Shown here piece after piece: positions 35,229 to 46,654 of a DNA stretch of 64,000 nucleotides. The stretch is from Laburnicola sp. R22_1 (taxonomy: Eukaryota; Ascomycota; Dothideomycetes; Pleosporales; Didymosphaeriaceae). How positions within the stretch are numbered: the stretch's first letter is position 1; every line of letters begins with the position of its first letter. The position numbers and the translations under genes were made by a program. The notes under the pieces were generated by a model. The model had not been told where the DNA came from. It ran no database searches and saw only the letters and a list, made by a program, of their open reading frames with translations. The stretch lies in NCBI GenBank assembly GCA_014281115.1, contig JACONQ010000010.1, positions 310,001-374,000 of the forward strand. The letters are read 5' to 3'.

Positions 35229-37622
35229 CTACTGACACAACTCACGAATTCCCAGCTGGATGCATCGTGTGCACGGCCTTCCTCCCTCACACTTGACTTT
35301 CTTCCGCCTGCAATACTCACACGCTTTGCCATATTTGCCAGTGGGTTCGGGACCCATTGCTTCCGTTCGCACGGCGGCTTCTTCCTTGCAAATGTCTTCG
35401 TTGCCTCTTGCCACGCACCTTGCGCACGGCCGACTTCCATCACACGCGACTTTCGCGCGCCTACAGTCCGAACACGGATATCTGGGCACCGTCTCCCGGA
35501 GGTCGTCTGCACGGCATGTGTCTTGTGAGCCTTTTTCCTTGCATCTCGCGCACGGCCGGTGTCCATCGCACTTTTTCTTGTCGCGCTTACACTTTGAACA
35601 AGTTTTGCCGGCTGGGAGTTTTTGCTGGTGAGGTGGTTTCTGTAGCCCGTCTTCTATCTGTACGACTTCTTCTTCTTCTTCCGTAGAGACGTGTTGTTCT
35701 CCTTGAGTTTGAGTTTCGTGTCCAGTTTGGACAGATGGAGGCTCGCTCTCCAGCTTCTGTTTCTTCCGTTTAGGTTCCGCAGGCTTGGTATCGTTGTCGA
35801 TTATCCTTCTTCCTCTTCTTCCTGTCATGTGCCCCTTTGCTGAGATGGGCCGCAGAAAGCCGTCGATATGCACGCCACCAACCGTACGCTGCTCGTTGTC
35901 TGAGTCGTTCGTTCGAGGATCATACCCGTGCATACGCTGGACGTGCTCCACTACACGATATGGGATAGCAGAGTCCTTTTTACTCAAGGGGCAGTCTTTG
36001 TGCGGACATCGGAGGGTGCCGGGTTCGAAGTATGGACGCTTTTGTGCCCTGAAGATGCGCATATTGTCAACGCTCAAGGTGTCCGGGCCTGAGTCGTAGA
36101 AATTCGAGTCGGTCAGAGAGAAATCCTCTGGACGCGGAATGGTGGAGGGGTTGTAATGAACTGGGTTGGGAACAGGCTTCGTGGCCGGGTTTTCGTCCAA
36201 TGCCCGGAAGCTCATCCCTTCTCCGAACAATGTTGCGCAGCGCTGGGCTGTGCGTGCAATCGCGCTCTCGTTCCACCCAGTCATAGCTGCCACCCCGAGC
36301 ACTTCGCTCCAGTCCATCAACCCAATACTTTTCTTGTTGGGGGTGCTTGAAGCATTGCTGCCCTGGCTAGAGTTTTTCGAAGCGGGCCGGCTCCGCGCTG
36401 GTTGTGAATCGTCGGATGAACTATTCTGCTCCTCGCTCTCGCTCTCATGATCAGCGGCATAGTCAGACGCCGAATCGCTACCGTCTGCAAGGCGAATGTG
36501 TTGCTTTTTCTTTCCGGTCTTCTTGGGAGGCTTCTTCGATGCCAAGGAAGTGCCCTTCTTCTTAGATGCGTAACCTCGCGATCGAGGTCTTGATGATATT
36601 TTAGGACGCGGCCCTGATGATTCCGCGTCGGTCAGGAACTCGCTGCCCGACTGATCGCTCGAATCGTACGTGCGGCGGCCGAAGTGATTGAGTCGGCTCC
36701 GGCGAACTGCAAGCGCGAGATTATCTATTCTAGAGAGCAATGAGTTGACAGAAGGCTCTAGGATTCGTCTAGCCTCGCCGTCATCAGCGAGAAATGTAGT
36801 CTCCAGAGGTAATTCCTGTGGTTCTGAAGAGTCTCGTACATCATTTTTGTCGACTGCCGTCCCTTCCCACCCGCTCTCGGCCCCGGAATCGTCTACTTTA
36901 CGTACACTCGGCTCATCTTGCATCTCGCCTTGTGAATCATCGGAGGTGTCGTTGTCAGACTGGCGTGATATCCACTTGTCCTTCGCCAATCGCAGCAGGA
37001 CCGCCAGCATCTCCTCCCTCATAACGTCCCCAGTATCGCGGAATGTCGAGTTGCCAACATACCATCCATCCCCACCATCTTCCGCCGTGCCCGCGGTACT
37101 TTCCTTCGCGGGGATCTGGTTCGGCGGCACAGGCCACGCACTCCAGAGATGCGGGGGTACTAGCTCCGTCTGAATCTCGCCCCAGGGATCCTCATATCGC
37201 AGCTCCTTGCCTTTCTTCAGCCATGAATCCTTGATCTGCCAATCCTTGACGCTCGCAAGTTCTTTAGCAGGCCGTCGCAGGCGGCGCTTCAGATTATGCG
37301 TATTGTAAAGATGGGCTGCGAGGTCCGCAGACTCGGCGTCCTCCAACGAAGCGGCAACCTGCCGATCTGCTGCTGTGTACCTCCGCCATGATCTCGGATT
37401 GATCGTCGAGTGCCCTAATCGGGTAGGCTCGCCGTCTATCTCGGAACCTGACTCCGGCTCGTCTTCGTCGAGGGCGTCGGTTTCATCCGAGGCGCGCGTG
37501 GACGATACGGGTGGCGGGTGCTGTGCGCTTTGCGGGCTTGGTGAGCGCTCAGGTTGGGATTCTTCAGCGTGCGACGTTGAAGCTTCCGAAGCGCTTTCGT
37601 GGCCACCGAATAAGGAGGACAT
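35229..37622 (-). CDS. RRN9: RRN9-domain protein with three C-terminal Zn2Cys6 clusters
   Basis: Single 797-aa exon. Residues about 95-180 (LAAHLYNTHNLKRRLRR and following) fit the RRN9 domain of the upstream activation factor for RNA polymerase I. The middle is acidic and Ser-rich, with a nuclear Lys-rich patch near 370-385 and a C2H2-like CPHKDCP...HVQRMH element near 560. The tail carries three tandem zinc binuclear clusters at about 675-703, 717-745 and 768-796, each with identical spacing C-x2-C-x6-C-x5-C-x2-C-x8-C. Yeast Rrn9 lacks zinc clusters, so this is either a lineage-specific fusion or a different regulator that carries the domain. It is likely nuclear or nucleolar and DNA binding. 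Function in rDNA transcription is inferred from the domain only. Confidence 0.78.
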   Translation of the reverse strand: MSSLFGGHESASEASTSHAEESQPERSPSPQSAQHPPPVSSTRASDETDALDEDEPESGSEIDGEPTRLGHSTINPRSWRRYTAADRQVAASLEDAESADLAAHLYNTHNLKRRLRRPAKELASVKDWQIKDSWLKKGKELRYEDPWGEIQTELVPPHLWSAWPVPPNQIPAKESTAGTAEDGGDGWYVGNSTFRDTGDVMREEMLAVLLRLAKDKWISRQSDNDTSDDSQGEMQDEPSVRKVDDSGAESGWEGTAVDKNDVRDSSEPQELPLETTFLADDGEARRILEPSVNSLLSRIDNLALAVRRSRLNHFGRRTYDSSDQSGSEFLTDAESSGPRPKISSRPRSRGYASKKKGTSLASKKPPKKTGKKKQHIRLADGSDSASDYAADHESESEEQNSSSDDSQPARSRPASKNSSQGSNASSTPNKKSIGLMDWSEVLGVAAMTGWNESAIARTAQRCATLFGEGMSFRALDENPATKPVPNPVHYNPSTIPRPEDFSLTDSNFYDSGPDTLSVDNMRIFRAQKRPYFEPGTLRCPHKDCPLSKKDSAIPYRVVEHVQRMHGYDPRTNDSDNEQRTVGGVHIDGFLRPISAKGHMTGRRGRRIIDNDTKPAEPKRKKQKLESEPPSVQTGHETQTQGEQHVSTEEEEEVVQIEDGLQKPPHQQKLPAGKTCSKCKRDKKKCDGHRPCARCKEKGSQDTCRADDLRETVPRYPCSDCRRAKVACDGSRPCARCVARGNEDICKEEAAVRTEAMGPEPTGKYGKACEYCRRKKVKCEGGRPCTRCIQLGIRELCQ

Positions 37623-37913
37623 CTTGGTCGATGTCCGGCTTTAGAGGGCGTGCGGTGCGTGGGGTGAGAAGGAGGTCCATGTTGGTGCAGTGAAGACGCG
37701 GAAGGTTCAGCGGGGAGACAATTTTGGGGGATTCTCGAGGACGCGAGGTCACGTGCAATTATCGGACCCGTGGACCCGTGAACGCAACCTGCCGACTCAA
37801 ACCTCGCGCCGAACTCTCAATAAAGACACGGACAGTCTGAAATTCTAATGCAGTCCGCCTCCATCTACCGCTAAGCAACACAACTACACTCGGGAAATAT
37901 CCTCACTCAAAAA

Positions 37914-39914
37914 TTACAGCTCGCCGGCATCCCCCGTCCTATCTCCAACATAAAGATCCGACATCACTACATACTCCTCATCCACTTCAATGATCGGCCC
38001 ATTATACGTCTTCCTCGCCGTCGCCACGTAATAAACCGCGCTGAAAATAGTCACAGCCCCCGTAACCAGAATACTCCAATTCATAGTCTCAGGCGTAACA
38101 TCTTTGACCGACGGCCAAAACGTAAAGAAAAATATAAAACTCAGATACGCACACGCAAACGCATTATTCACAGTGCCCAAAACGCCCGGGATGCGCCACG
38201 GGCCCCAAGAAAGCCTTTTGCCCGTCGTGTTGGTCAGGCTGACGTCGCTGCCAGAGGCGCCGAGCGAGATGATGCCGCCCGTGACACGGCGGTATAGCAG
38301 GAGCGATGCCACGAGGAGGTAGCTGCAGAAGATGCCAGCGATGGCGACGGAGATGACGCCGTTAAAGGCGGTGGCGGAGCCGATGTTTACGAAGGAGAGG
38401 ATGATGGCGATGATGGTGGTTGCGGCGACCGAGTTGACGGGGATCGAGGTGCGGGGGCTGACCTGGAAATCTATCAGTTCTGCATCTTTCATGGGATGGA
38501 AACGGCTTACCCTGCTCAGGAAGCGCCATCCAGGGAGACCTCTGTCTCGGGAGAATGCCCAGAAGACACGAGACGATGAAGCCAGCGTTCCTACAGCGCA
38601 GAAGGTGGACAGCATCATGACCAAGGCTGCCATGACCGCGGCTCCGGATTTAGTCTGAACGGCATTGAAGAAGATGGCGATGAAGGGGAAGGAGGGGTTC
38701 GCTTCCAACGCCGCGTCGATGTCGCCGGAGCGGAAAAGCATGGTGAGCATCATGCCAAAGCCGAGACTCCCGTTGATCATGATTCCCGTCATGACAGCGC
38801 GCGGAACAGTTACGGGTGCATTTTGAATCTCCTCAGCCATCTGGCAAAATCAATCAGGGTTGCAGGCGTAAGGGGCCAAGGTGTTCTTACATGGATAGCT
38901 CCGTCTCCGCCGACAAAAGCGTACACAGTTCCCATCATACCTATGCAGAACGAAAGTCCTTGGCTATCCCAACCGCCCTTGTTGATGAAGGTGGTGAACA
39001 CTTCTTTGGCGTTCTCGCGCGGTCCGAGTGTGAGCAGCGGGATTATGATACCAAAAAAGCCCAACATATGAATTATCAGAATCATACCTTCGAACTTCGG
39101 GAGGAGCCAGCTAGCGGCCGTTGTGATAATCACACCAAACGCAATAATGGCCCACATGAGCAGTGTAGCATGCCAATTCTTCGGGACGTAGTTGGGCTGT
39201 GTGAGGATGAGTATACCCTGGATGAGAGAGCCAGTCAAATACCCCGACGAGGCGAGTGTGGCTTGCCAACCCGCAACGGTGAGCCATCCTAGGGGAATAA
39301 GTTGCTGTCAAGAGACTGGAAGTGTTGCGTACCCGAGATGTAGCTTAGGACTTTCTGGTATCGCTGCGGAGCTAACATCGCGACCCAATGGTATTGCCCT
39401 CCAGACGTCGGCGCCCTTTCTGGTAAGCGGGAGATGTGCAGATGAAGTGAGCTGCTTACATGGACACCAATTCAGACAGAACCGTAAAGACAGAAGTTGT
39501 GCCCAGCCAGGCAACGATATAACCGTAAAAGACGCCGGCAGGGCCACCGCTACTAGAGTTGAGTATAAACGCTTTAAGCAAAGAACGCCATCTTACTTTT
39601 GCAACCCTACAAGGAAAAGACTGTGCGATGTCAGTGATATCGTCCGATCAGCGACTTTACATGGCTTACATCAAAAACCCCTCCCATGTTACCAAGACAG
39701 TGCAACTGAATCCCAGAATCGCAAGGAAGCCAAACTTCCTCTGTACAAAGTGTGGTCAGTATGAGGAAATGCTCAGCAGTGTGACGTGCATACGACTTGC
39801 ACATACCTTCAGCACAGTCTTCTTTCCTAGCCGCGCCAGAGCCGCCTTGTCCTGGCTGGCCGTGTCTCTGGTATGAATCTCACCCAGATCAATCGATTGC
39901 TGTTTCCCGTCCAT
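37914..39914 (-). CDS. APC-superfamily amino acid/choline permease (HNM1/GABA permease type)
   Basis: Eight exons on the minus strand: 39914-39807, 39740-39670, 39620-39597, 39552-39460, 39415-39333, 39288-38891, 38840-38511, 38462-37914; 551 aa. Introns are 44-66 nt. Exon 3 is a 24-nt microexon, required to read FLILFLVGLQNSGGPAG as the family does. The last intron (48 nt) has no stop and is a multiple of three, so it looks open if unspliced. About 12 TM segments are expected. Visible landmarks are the GGPAG motif after TM2, MAPTSGGQYHW, and AEEIQNAPVTVPRA. Substrates in this eukaryotic ACT subfamily include choline, GABA, other amino acids and polyamines; the actual one cannot be read from sequence. 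Plasma membrane. Confidence 0.88.
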
Positions 39915-40552
39915 GTCTGTCTTCAGTGCAGCCTGCAAACACGGAGATATCGACGCAGTACGAAACAAAGGCGAAAAACGGTGCGATGATAAAAGGAAGG
40001 TATTGCCTCGACGCGCCGAAGACGTAGAGTGCGGAGGAGAAGAGGGGGCATACAGCTGTTGGGCGAGCGAGTCGCCGACTGTTGCACTGTACTTATGCAT
40101 GCATGCATGGCTGACACGCTAATTCGACCCAAGGGTTCCATCCCGCCGCGCCAGCGGCAACAAGCAAGGGTGGATAGATACGAACGGCGTGTCAATTAAC
40201 CGCGCCCTCTAGCGCGCAGGGTGGGATAAACTCCCAGCCACAGGATTCGAGGCTCGAGCGGTGGCTTTTTGAGACCCTGAAGCGCATGCAGGAGGTCAAT
40301 CCCTGAAGCTTCCGTTGTGGGTCTTACGGCCGTGTGGTTCCCTCCTTCGCGGGTTAAGCTAGCACTGCCTAGTAGTAGCAGGAGAGTTTATTTTGATTCG
40401 AGGTTCTAGCGCTGTATACCTAAAAGTGACCGTGGAGATGTTTGTGTGGCAGTATAGTTCGTTTAGAATGTTAGTAGTTGTTAGGGTAACAATATCAATG
40501 ATGAGCCCACATGGATGGAGGGTTATTAGATTTTGATACAGATACATAAAGT

Positions 40553-40686
40553 GAGCATCTCGATGAATATGGTGTGTTAAATTAATCTACCTAGTGGTAG
40601 GACAACAAAGGCTTTCATCTCAAATAACATGACAAAAAAAACAGAGCCCCCTGCTTAGTAAACAAAAAGAGCGTTTCGATGAATAT
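40553..40686 (+). mobile_element. A-tailed short retroelement with 18-bp imperfect target duplication
   Basis: GAGCATCTCGATGAATAT (40553-40570) and GAGCGTTTCGATGAATAT (40669-40686) match at 16 of 18 positions, both differences being transitions. Between them is a 98-bp insert ending in AAACAAAAA. A flanking duplication plus A-rich tail is the signature of SINE-type retrotransposition. A strongly RIP-mutated relative lies at 9846-9936. No coding potential. Confidence 0.7.
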
Positions 40687-40879
40687 ATGGGACTGAAATG
40701 CCTCTTTTGGACACCTTCCCAGTGAAATCGGTTACCATATCCTTCCCAACATGTCGACTTGAGATTTGCTCGAACGCTATCAAACGCTACTTACTTTCCC
40801 TTGAGCGCCTGATCGCGCAGAGCCCCTAAGCCTTGGAATGTAGCTAAGACTCCGGAACACTCAAGCCCAAGTTATCCGT

Positions 40880-42122
40880 CTAAGCCCCCTCTTCATCCCC
40901 TGCAGCATGCGTCTCCACAGTCCAAGTCTTAGTCTGATGAATAGCCGTAGTCAGACTTCGCTCAGACTCCGTCTTCCGTGCCTTCGAATCCTGTGTTCTC
41001 TTCGAAGTATCGCGCGATCTGTCGAGTAGCTCGTAAGTTCTACCACTGCTGCTTTTGGGCTTGTTCTCTCCGCGTCGCCGCATATCGTCCGTGCGCATCA
41101 TGCCGCTGTCTAGACTCTGCATGAGCATTTTCGCGTAGGGGAGAGAAGTCGTGACGATGGCGAGACCTTGGACTGCCTGTGTGCAGACGGTTGAACGCCA
41201 ATAGCCGAGGGAGAGATCGTCTTTGACGGGACCGGTGCTATCACGGTGGAAATAAACGAGCTGGAGAATGATGGCAAGCGAGACGCTGTTGAGTGTCAGC
41301 TTTGGAGTATCGCCTTGCGAATTACTGGCTATACCTACCATGCTCGAGACGAGAAAATGCTGACGATGGTGAGCTTTCGTCCTGGCTTCAGTTGGAGTTG
41401 GGTTGCTATCCAAAACTCGAGTCCGATCAAGGCTACTTCGGTCAGGATGTTGGTTACGGAAATGGCAGACCACCAATGCAGCTGGAGCTTTTAGTGACTG
41501 TTGAAAGCACGGATCTGGGTCTACTCACTCGATTGGAACATTTCCCAGATAGTTTGTCCCACGGACGCGACATGCTGCATCGGAAAGCGGTTGAGAAGAT
41601 CGCTGCTATTGTCCACAGAACAGTGATTCCTCCTAACGCCATGTTGGCGCGGTTCTGCTTCACGTTTGGCGTTAAGGCACGAATGAATGCCACGATGACG
41701 AGTTTGGACATGCTGATCGATAGCAGGAACAAAATTGTTGCTGCATATTCGGCCTGCTGGTGGTTAGGGAAGGTCACTGTATGCGGATTCTTTCCTTACC
41801 TTGAATTGAGACTGTACCGTATCTGCACTTAGAGACTGTAATGGCTTCCCGAATCCATTTGCAGCTTGAACAGACACTGCTATTGATTGTGCAACGCAGA
41901 ACACCTGCGAAATGTTAGTTCTGCATATAGTTTTCCAGAGTTGACACCCACCAATGCTAGAAAGCCAGCTCCAATCTCGAAACTCATGGACTTCGAAATA
42001 TACAACCGGAGACCCGCATGAATAAAGAAGGCCAGCACACTCGTAGCCAGCACGAACCACGTAATGATCTGAACAATGGGCGTGAGATTCGTCTCACTGA
42101 CGATCACCTGGTTGGAGCCCAT
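40880..42122 (-). CDS. Fungal rhodopsin-like seven-TM integral membrane protein
   Basis: Five exons: 42122-41952, 41904-41800, 41756-41529, 41487-41339, 41285-40880; 352 aa (exon 3 could start at 41753 instead, one residue less). Introns are 41-53 nt and all phases agree. The pattern is that of the fungal rhodopsin-like domain: seven hydrophobic segments, the ISMSKLVIVAFIRALTP stretch, CSMSRPWDKLSGKC in the extracellular loop, and a YW...CTQ...ASLPY-like end (here TTSLPYAKML). The C-terminal about 80 residues are charged and Ser/Thr-rich, cytosolic. The group is expanded in Pezizomycotina and often called PTH11-related or CFEM-less GPCR-like; it has no retinal-binding lysine evidence here. 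Ligand and role unknown. Confidence 0.85.
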
Positions 42123-43601
42123 CGTTCGAAGGCGATCGGAATAGAATGCAATACCTGAGCAGTATGTGCAATTGTCGTGATAGATGTATGAGTAATACTG
42201 ATCGGTGCCTATGTATGAGCTACCAGTCCTGAACGAAGTAATGTGTAGGCTGATCTGCAATCCGCCCGGTGCACCGTGTCGCCGCCAGTTCGCAGGGCGT
42301 TCACGACTGTTATCGCATGTTTTTAAGGTTCGCAAGCATGCCGCATTGTCCACATGGCAGCAACATCTGGAATTTGGATTCACAGCCTTGACAATGGTTG
42401 CTCGAAAGCATTAACGCATATGGTATGGATTATCAGCACCGGTGTTTAGCACACTGCGTGGTCATGTACCCGTGCAAAGTTAGTTTAAGAAATCCAAAGC
42501 CACTCTCGCCATGTAGCAGTCTCATATCTCAGGCCTAATGGCAAGATTTTCGGAACATTTTTCCGAAGAATAGGTAACTGGAACGGTGGGAAGTCAAATT
42601 GGTCTTTGACCTATCAATTTATCTCATTAATCAGATGCTCCACAATAAATTGCGACTAGTATAGGCGCTAAACTTGTAAACTTGTAAACTTCTATAAACT
42701 TTTAAGCTAATTAGGCGTAAGGCTAACTTCTACTAACTTCTAGACTAATAAAAGTCTGACTTAATTATCTAACTAGCTAAATGTATTGTGGCTGAACTAG
42801 TAACCTAGCGTACTTACCTTAGCCTTCTAATTAGTCTAGAAGTTAGTAGAAGTTCTAGCGCCACGCTAGTGCTAGGCTAACTAGGATTAATTCAGTTAGA
42901 GCGTCTGACCCTGTGAGATAACTGTCAATCTTCTTTAGGGAATATATAGAGTGATGGCACTTCATCCCAGGGCACAGGCAGCGTCAGTGCTGCTCTGCAT
43001 TGGGGGATGTAGCTGCCATCGGTAATTTGGGCCAACACGAGGCGTAAATTGCATACGTACTTGACGCTGGGATTTCAAAAGAGGGAAGCTAGCAGCAAGT
43101 GGCGCTTTCCCCTCACCCTCACCTCACGCCAGGGTTCGTACACCGACAATGAAACCAACCGACCAAGCAATCGCTAACTCGGCTTGATTAGCTGATAGAC
43201 TCAAAGTCACTACCAAACAGAATGGAGTTACGCCCACTTTGACTGCCTTATTGGTCAAATCGACGCCAAAACAACACCAACTGATGATGAACTGCGGTAC
43301 GAGGCTTGGGAGAAGGTACGAGCGTCGAGAGCAGCTAGCTATCTGGCGCATAAAACCACTCCACGGGCAGCTAAACGGATGACACGATAAAGTTTATCAA
43401 GGGCAATTAGAGACGATTCATTGTACATAACTGTTGCTAGGAGAGCAGACGTCAGCTGCAGGAGCGGTCCTTCTCGTATCTGCTATCTGACTCTTTGCTA
43501 AAATGACTACCTTCGAGATCCAATGATGTATCGAATCATCACATACGTCCACTACCTACTCCTAGATAGGTCGGAGACAGAAGCCGCGTGGAGTCTGGAC
43601 C
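42123..43601. other. Spacer with AT-rich stretch and inverted repeat
   Basis: No gene seen. From about 42600 to 42930 the sequence is AT-rich, with TTGTAAACTTGTAAACTT-like short repeats and a perfect 25-nt inverted repeat (listed separately). The rest has normal composition without coding character. Confidence 0.55.
42725..42854. repeat. 25-bp perfect inverted repeat, 80-nt loop
   Basis: AACTTCTACTAACTTCTAGA and five more bases at 42725-42749 are the exact reverse complement of 42830-42854. The arms lie in AT-rich sequence. It could be the ends of a very small MITE or a hairpin left from an element; no target duplication was identified. Confidence 0.8.
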
Positions 43602-45136
43602 GTGAATGATGGCCACCAAAACGCAGGCTTCACAAGGAACACAATCCAGCGCTCCTATCCTTGGATCTGGAGGAGCGTACCGAATGACCATATAACTTTG
43701 CGGCTCCAAGTAATAGATGCTATTAGGCTACCAGAGCCTACAATCGATTTTGATGCTTTAGTGTGCTATCTTTTGGATATCGGAGCAGAAGTTTGTTCCT
43801 CTGGCTCTCGGGACCTCAGAAATTCAGTAGACGTACCGGGTTTGACTCCGCTGCTGGAGCTCAACAGCGAAAATAAACCTTCGATACCGCTTTTAACCGT
43901 CGCCAAATCGTCTACTACCATTGGCAACAATCTCAACCTTGAATTGCATCAACCGTCCACGCTCTTTAAGCGTAATAGGAGAACTACCAAGGACCTTCTT
44001 CCGGGGTGGCTCTTAGTCTCCAATAGCACATTTCTACCTAGCGCGGGACCTTCTAAAGAGTTTACCGGAGAAGCTGATCCGACTGACATTACGGAACGCG
44101 GGCCGGAACGTCGGCAACATGAGGAACGCGCAACTTTGGTTAGAGTTGGAGGTCCCGATATTAGGTTCCCGCCTGAGTCAGGTGAGGTCTATCTGCCTTC
44201 GGTTTCCGGGCCGAGTACACCAGCGAAAATGGTTGAACTATTTCCTGATAGCTGCTATGTACGATTCAGAAAAGAAGACGCGGATCCCAATCGAAGGAAT
44301 TCCTTATCGGTTGGACATTCAACCTGAAGTAATACTCTTATGTAGGACATTTGCACTGCCAGTGTTCGGTCTCGGCAGCAATTTTTTTGCCTGGTTGCGT
44401 TTATTTGATCTGCCAACCAAGGCATATTACGACAAATCAATGGAGTCAGATCCTGTGCTTGATAAGCTACTGGAATCTGTTCCTTCTTCGCTAGGGAACC
44501 GAGTTTTCAACATCCGCAAAGCATACCTAAGATACGACTTTGCTAAAGGACTTCTCAAGATGATCGAGAGAGAAATGATACTCGAGCGTTTCCGAGAGGC
44601 CGTGTGGAAAAAAAAATTGGAAGAAAGTTATAAGCAAGAGTTTTTTTTTTTTTTTTCTGTGAACAAAGCTGCATCCCGCAACTATACTATAGCAAAAGAA
44701 AATCTAGTTATAACCTTTTTTTCTGTGTACCAGCTCTGTGAGATAGATACTATGTGAATACATGTGAAAGCGAACAGTTCATGAGCGCTCATGTGATCTG
44801 ACTGTGAAGTGCCTGTGGGTCTCGGTCGAGACCGGTAAGCAAGAGTATTTGCCTGTCAGAACTCTGTTAATTCGGGAGAGTTCTTCAGTTGACAGAATAT
44901 CCCGAACCGCACTGTCTAACCCCTCTTTTCGTCAAGATTTGGAAAAGCATTTGGACTTTCTCTGTGACATGTTTGCAAGCAGTTCCACGGACTGGACATT
45001 CCCCAAGGAAAGTTTATCTACTCTTATCTGTGCCATAGCTGTTATTCAGGCGATTGGAGAACATGCTGAAAAATTCTTAGTTTGGAGTGATGTTGAAGCT
45101 TGTTTAAAGAAGTATCCAATTGTCAACCTCTCTTAA
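43602..45136 (+). CDS. Orphan multi-exon gene, 5' end unresolved
   Basis: Three overlapping open frames join by phase-matched introns. GTGAGG-type intron 44182-44251 links the frame from 43602 to the one ending near 44737, and a 40-nt GTGAGA...ACAG intron 44738-44777 links to a stop at 45134-45136. The first frame opens with GTG and has no in-frame ATG before the first intron, and a stop lies at 43563, so a further 5' exon is needed or the gene is decayed. Residues near 50-90 (CYLLDIGAEV...GLTPLLEL) resemble an ankyrin repeat, weakly. A T16 run at 44641 encodes consecutive Phe. Function unknown. It could be a lineage-specific gene or a degrading copy. Confidence 0.42.
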
Positions 45137-45304
45137 TAAATAACCTTGTTTATATATATACATCGTTAATAAGTAAATAGTATAATATATTTGTCAATCT
45201 GCAGGTGGCAGTTTCACTGGGCAAGATGCCACATCCCTATCGACGTGAAACCGCATGACATCTGACAACCCACACGAAGACGCGTCCACATCATCAACAT
45301 GCAC

Positions 45305-46654
45305 TCAATCAGCCAACCTCACCTCCTCCAACCCCCTCCTCAAAAACTGCGTAACCCTCTCCAACCCCTCCTTCACGACCTCGGTATGATTCACAAACCC
45401 AACACGCACATATCCCTTGAACGCTTCGCCAAAGCACTCGCTCCCAGGCACAAACAACACGCCCGTCTCCTCCAAAAGCTTTTCGCAGAAATCCACAGAA
45501 TCCACCGGCTTCCCCTCGCGCGAGAACTTGACAAACGCCGTCGTCCCCGCCACCGGCTTCACCCACTCGCACACGTCGTCGTTCTTGAGTACAAACCTGT
45601 CCATGAGTTCGACGTTCATTTTGGCGAGCGCCAGGTTGCGCCCCAGCAGGCTGTGGATGGTGTTCTGGTGCAGCGCAAAGGCAGCGACTTGTTCGTCGAG
45701 CGCGCTCACGGAAATTAGTGTGTAATGCCGCGCTTCGGCAATCTCTTCGATGATGTTGGGGTCGCGCGATGCTATCCAGCCCACGCGTATGCCGGCGAGA
45801 GAATACGCTTTAGACATGGATCCGGTAGCGATGACTCTATCGTACCCCATGGAGACTATAGAAGGCGGGAAGTCGGCGTCCAGGGGCGATATGCCGTGGA
45901 AGATGGGGCGGTAGACTTCGTCGCTGTGGATGATGATGTTGTGCTCTGCTGCGAGGGCGACGACTTGGGTGAGGAAGGATTTGCCGAGGACGGCGCCGGT
46001 GGGGTTGTGCGGGTTGTTTATGATGATCATTTTGGTGTTGGGTTTGATGAGGGGTTTTAGGGAGGCGATGGTGGGGGTCCAGTTGTCTGTGGGTGAGGCT
46101 TCCCAGAGGGAGACTTCGGCGCCGAATTGCTGGGGGATTTCGTAGAGGGATTGGTCTGCTGGGTGGTAAGCTCGCGTCGACTGATGGGTTTTGGGTGGAG
46201 GTACATGTTGGGTAGTGGCATATCACGTGGTCTCCGGGTCCGAGCAGTGCGTATGCGCATAGGTAGTTGGCCTGTATGGCTCCATTGGTGGTGAGGATGT
46301 TGTCTCGCGGCAAGACTTTGCCTGTCCGGGCGGAGTACAGACGGGCTAGGTTGTCTCGCAAGTCGTCAGAGCCTCGGATGGCGCCGTAGGTGAGGGCCTT
46401 GGAGGTTTGAAACACTTCTCGGTCCTTGTCTTCTGCGAGGGTGCGCAGTTGGTCAATGGAGAGGGAAGCGCAGCATGTCTCGGCGATGTTGTATTTGCAC
46501 TTTAGTTCGTACCTGTCCATCCACTGCCGCTTGTCAGTGCCGCCGCGAGAGAGTAGGCATGGCGAGGTATTATCAACGACGAGCACACTAGAATACAGAC
46601 ATAGAGGTGTGAGATACGTACAGCCTCGACGGAGAATTTTGCAATCTTCACCAT
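45305..46654 (-). CDS. PLP-dependent class I/II aminotransferase
   Basis: Three exons: 46654-46622, 46523-46205, 46155-45305; 400 aa. Exon 1 encodes only 11 residues (MVKIAKFSVEA), and its junction yields AWMDRYE as in fungal homologues; the second junction yields YPTYQSLYEIP. Fold-type I residues visible: NNPHNPTG (PLP-ring Asn), SDEVYRPI (Asp and Tyr to PLP), GSMSKAYSLAGIRVGW with Lys near residue 233 as Schiff-base lysine, and a C-terminal Arg in KGYVRVGF that binds the substrate carboxylate. Length fits the family. The closest named groups include valine-pyruvate/aspartate type and capreomycidine-synthase-like enzymes; the substrate cannot be decided. No targeting signal, so probably cytosolic. 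It stands alone, not in a cluster. Confidence 0.88.

Noticed and set aside
38463..38510. Treating the stop-free 48 nt as coding
   Set aside because: It has GTAAGC and CAG ends, and removing it gives the family-typical RVSPRTSIP junction.
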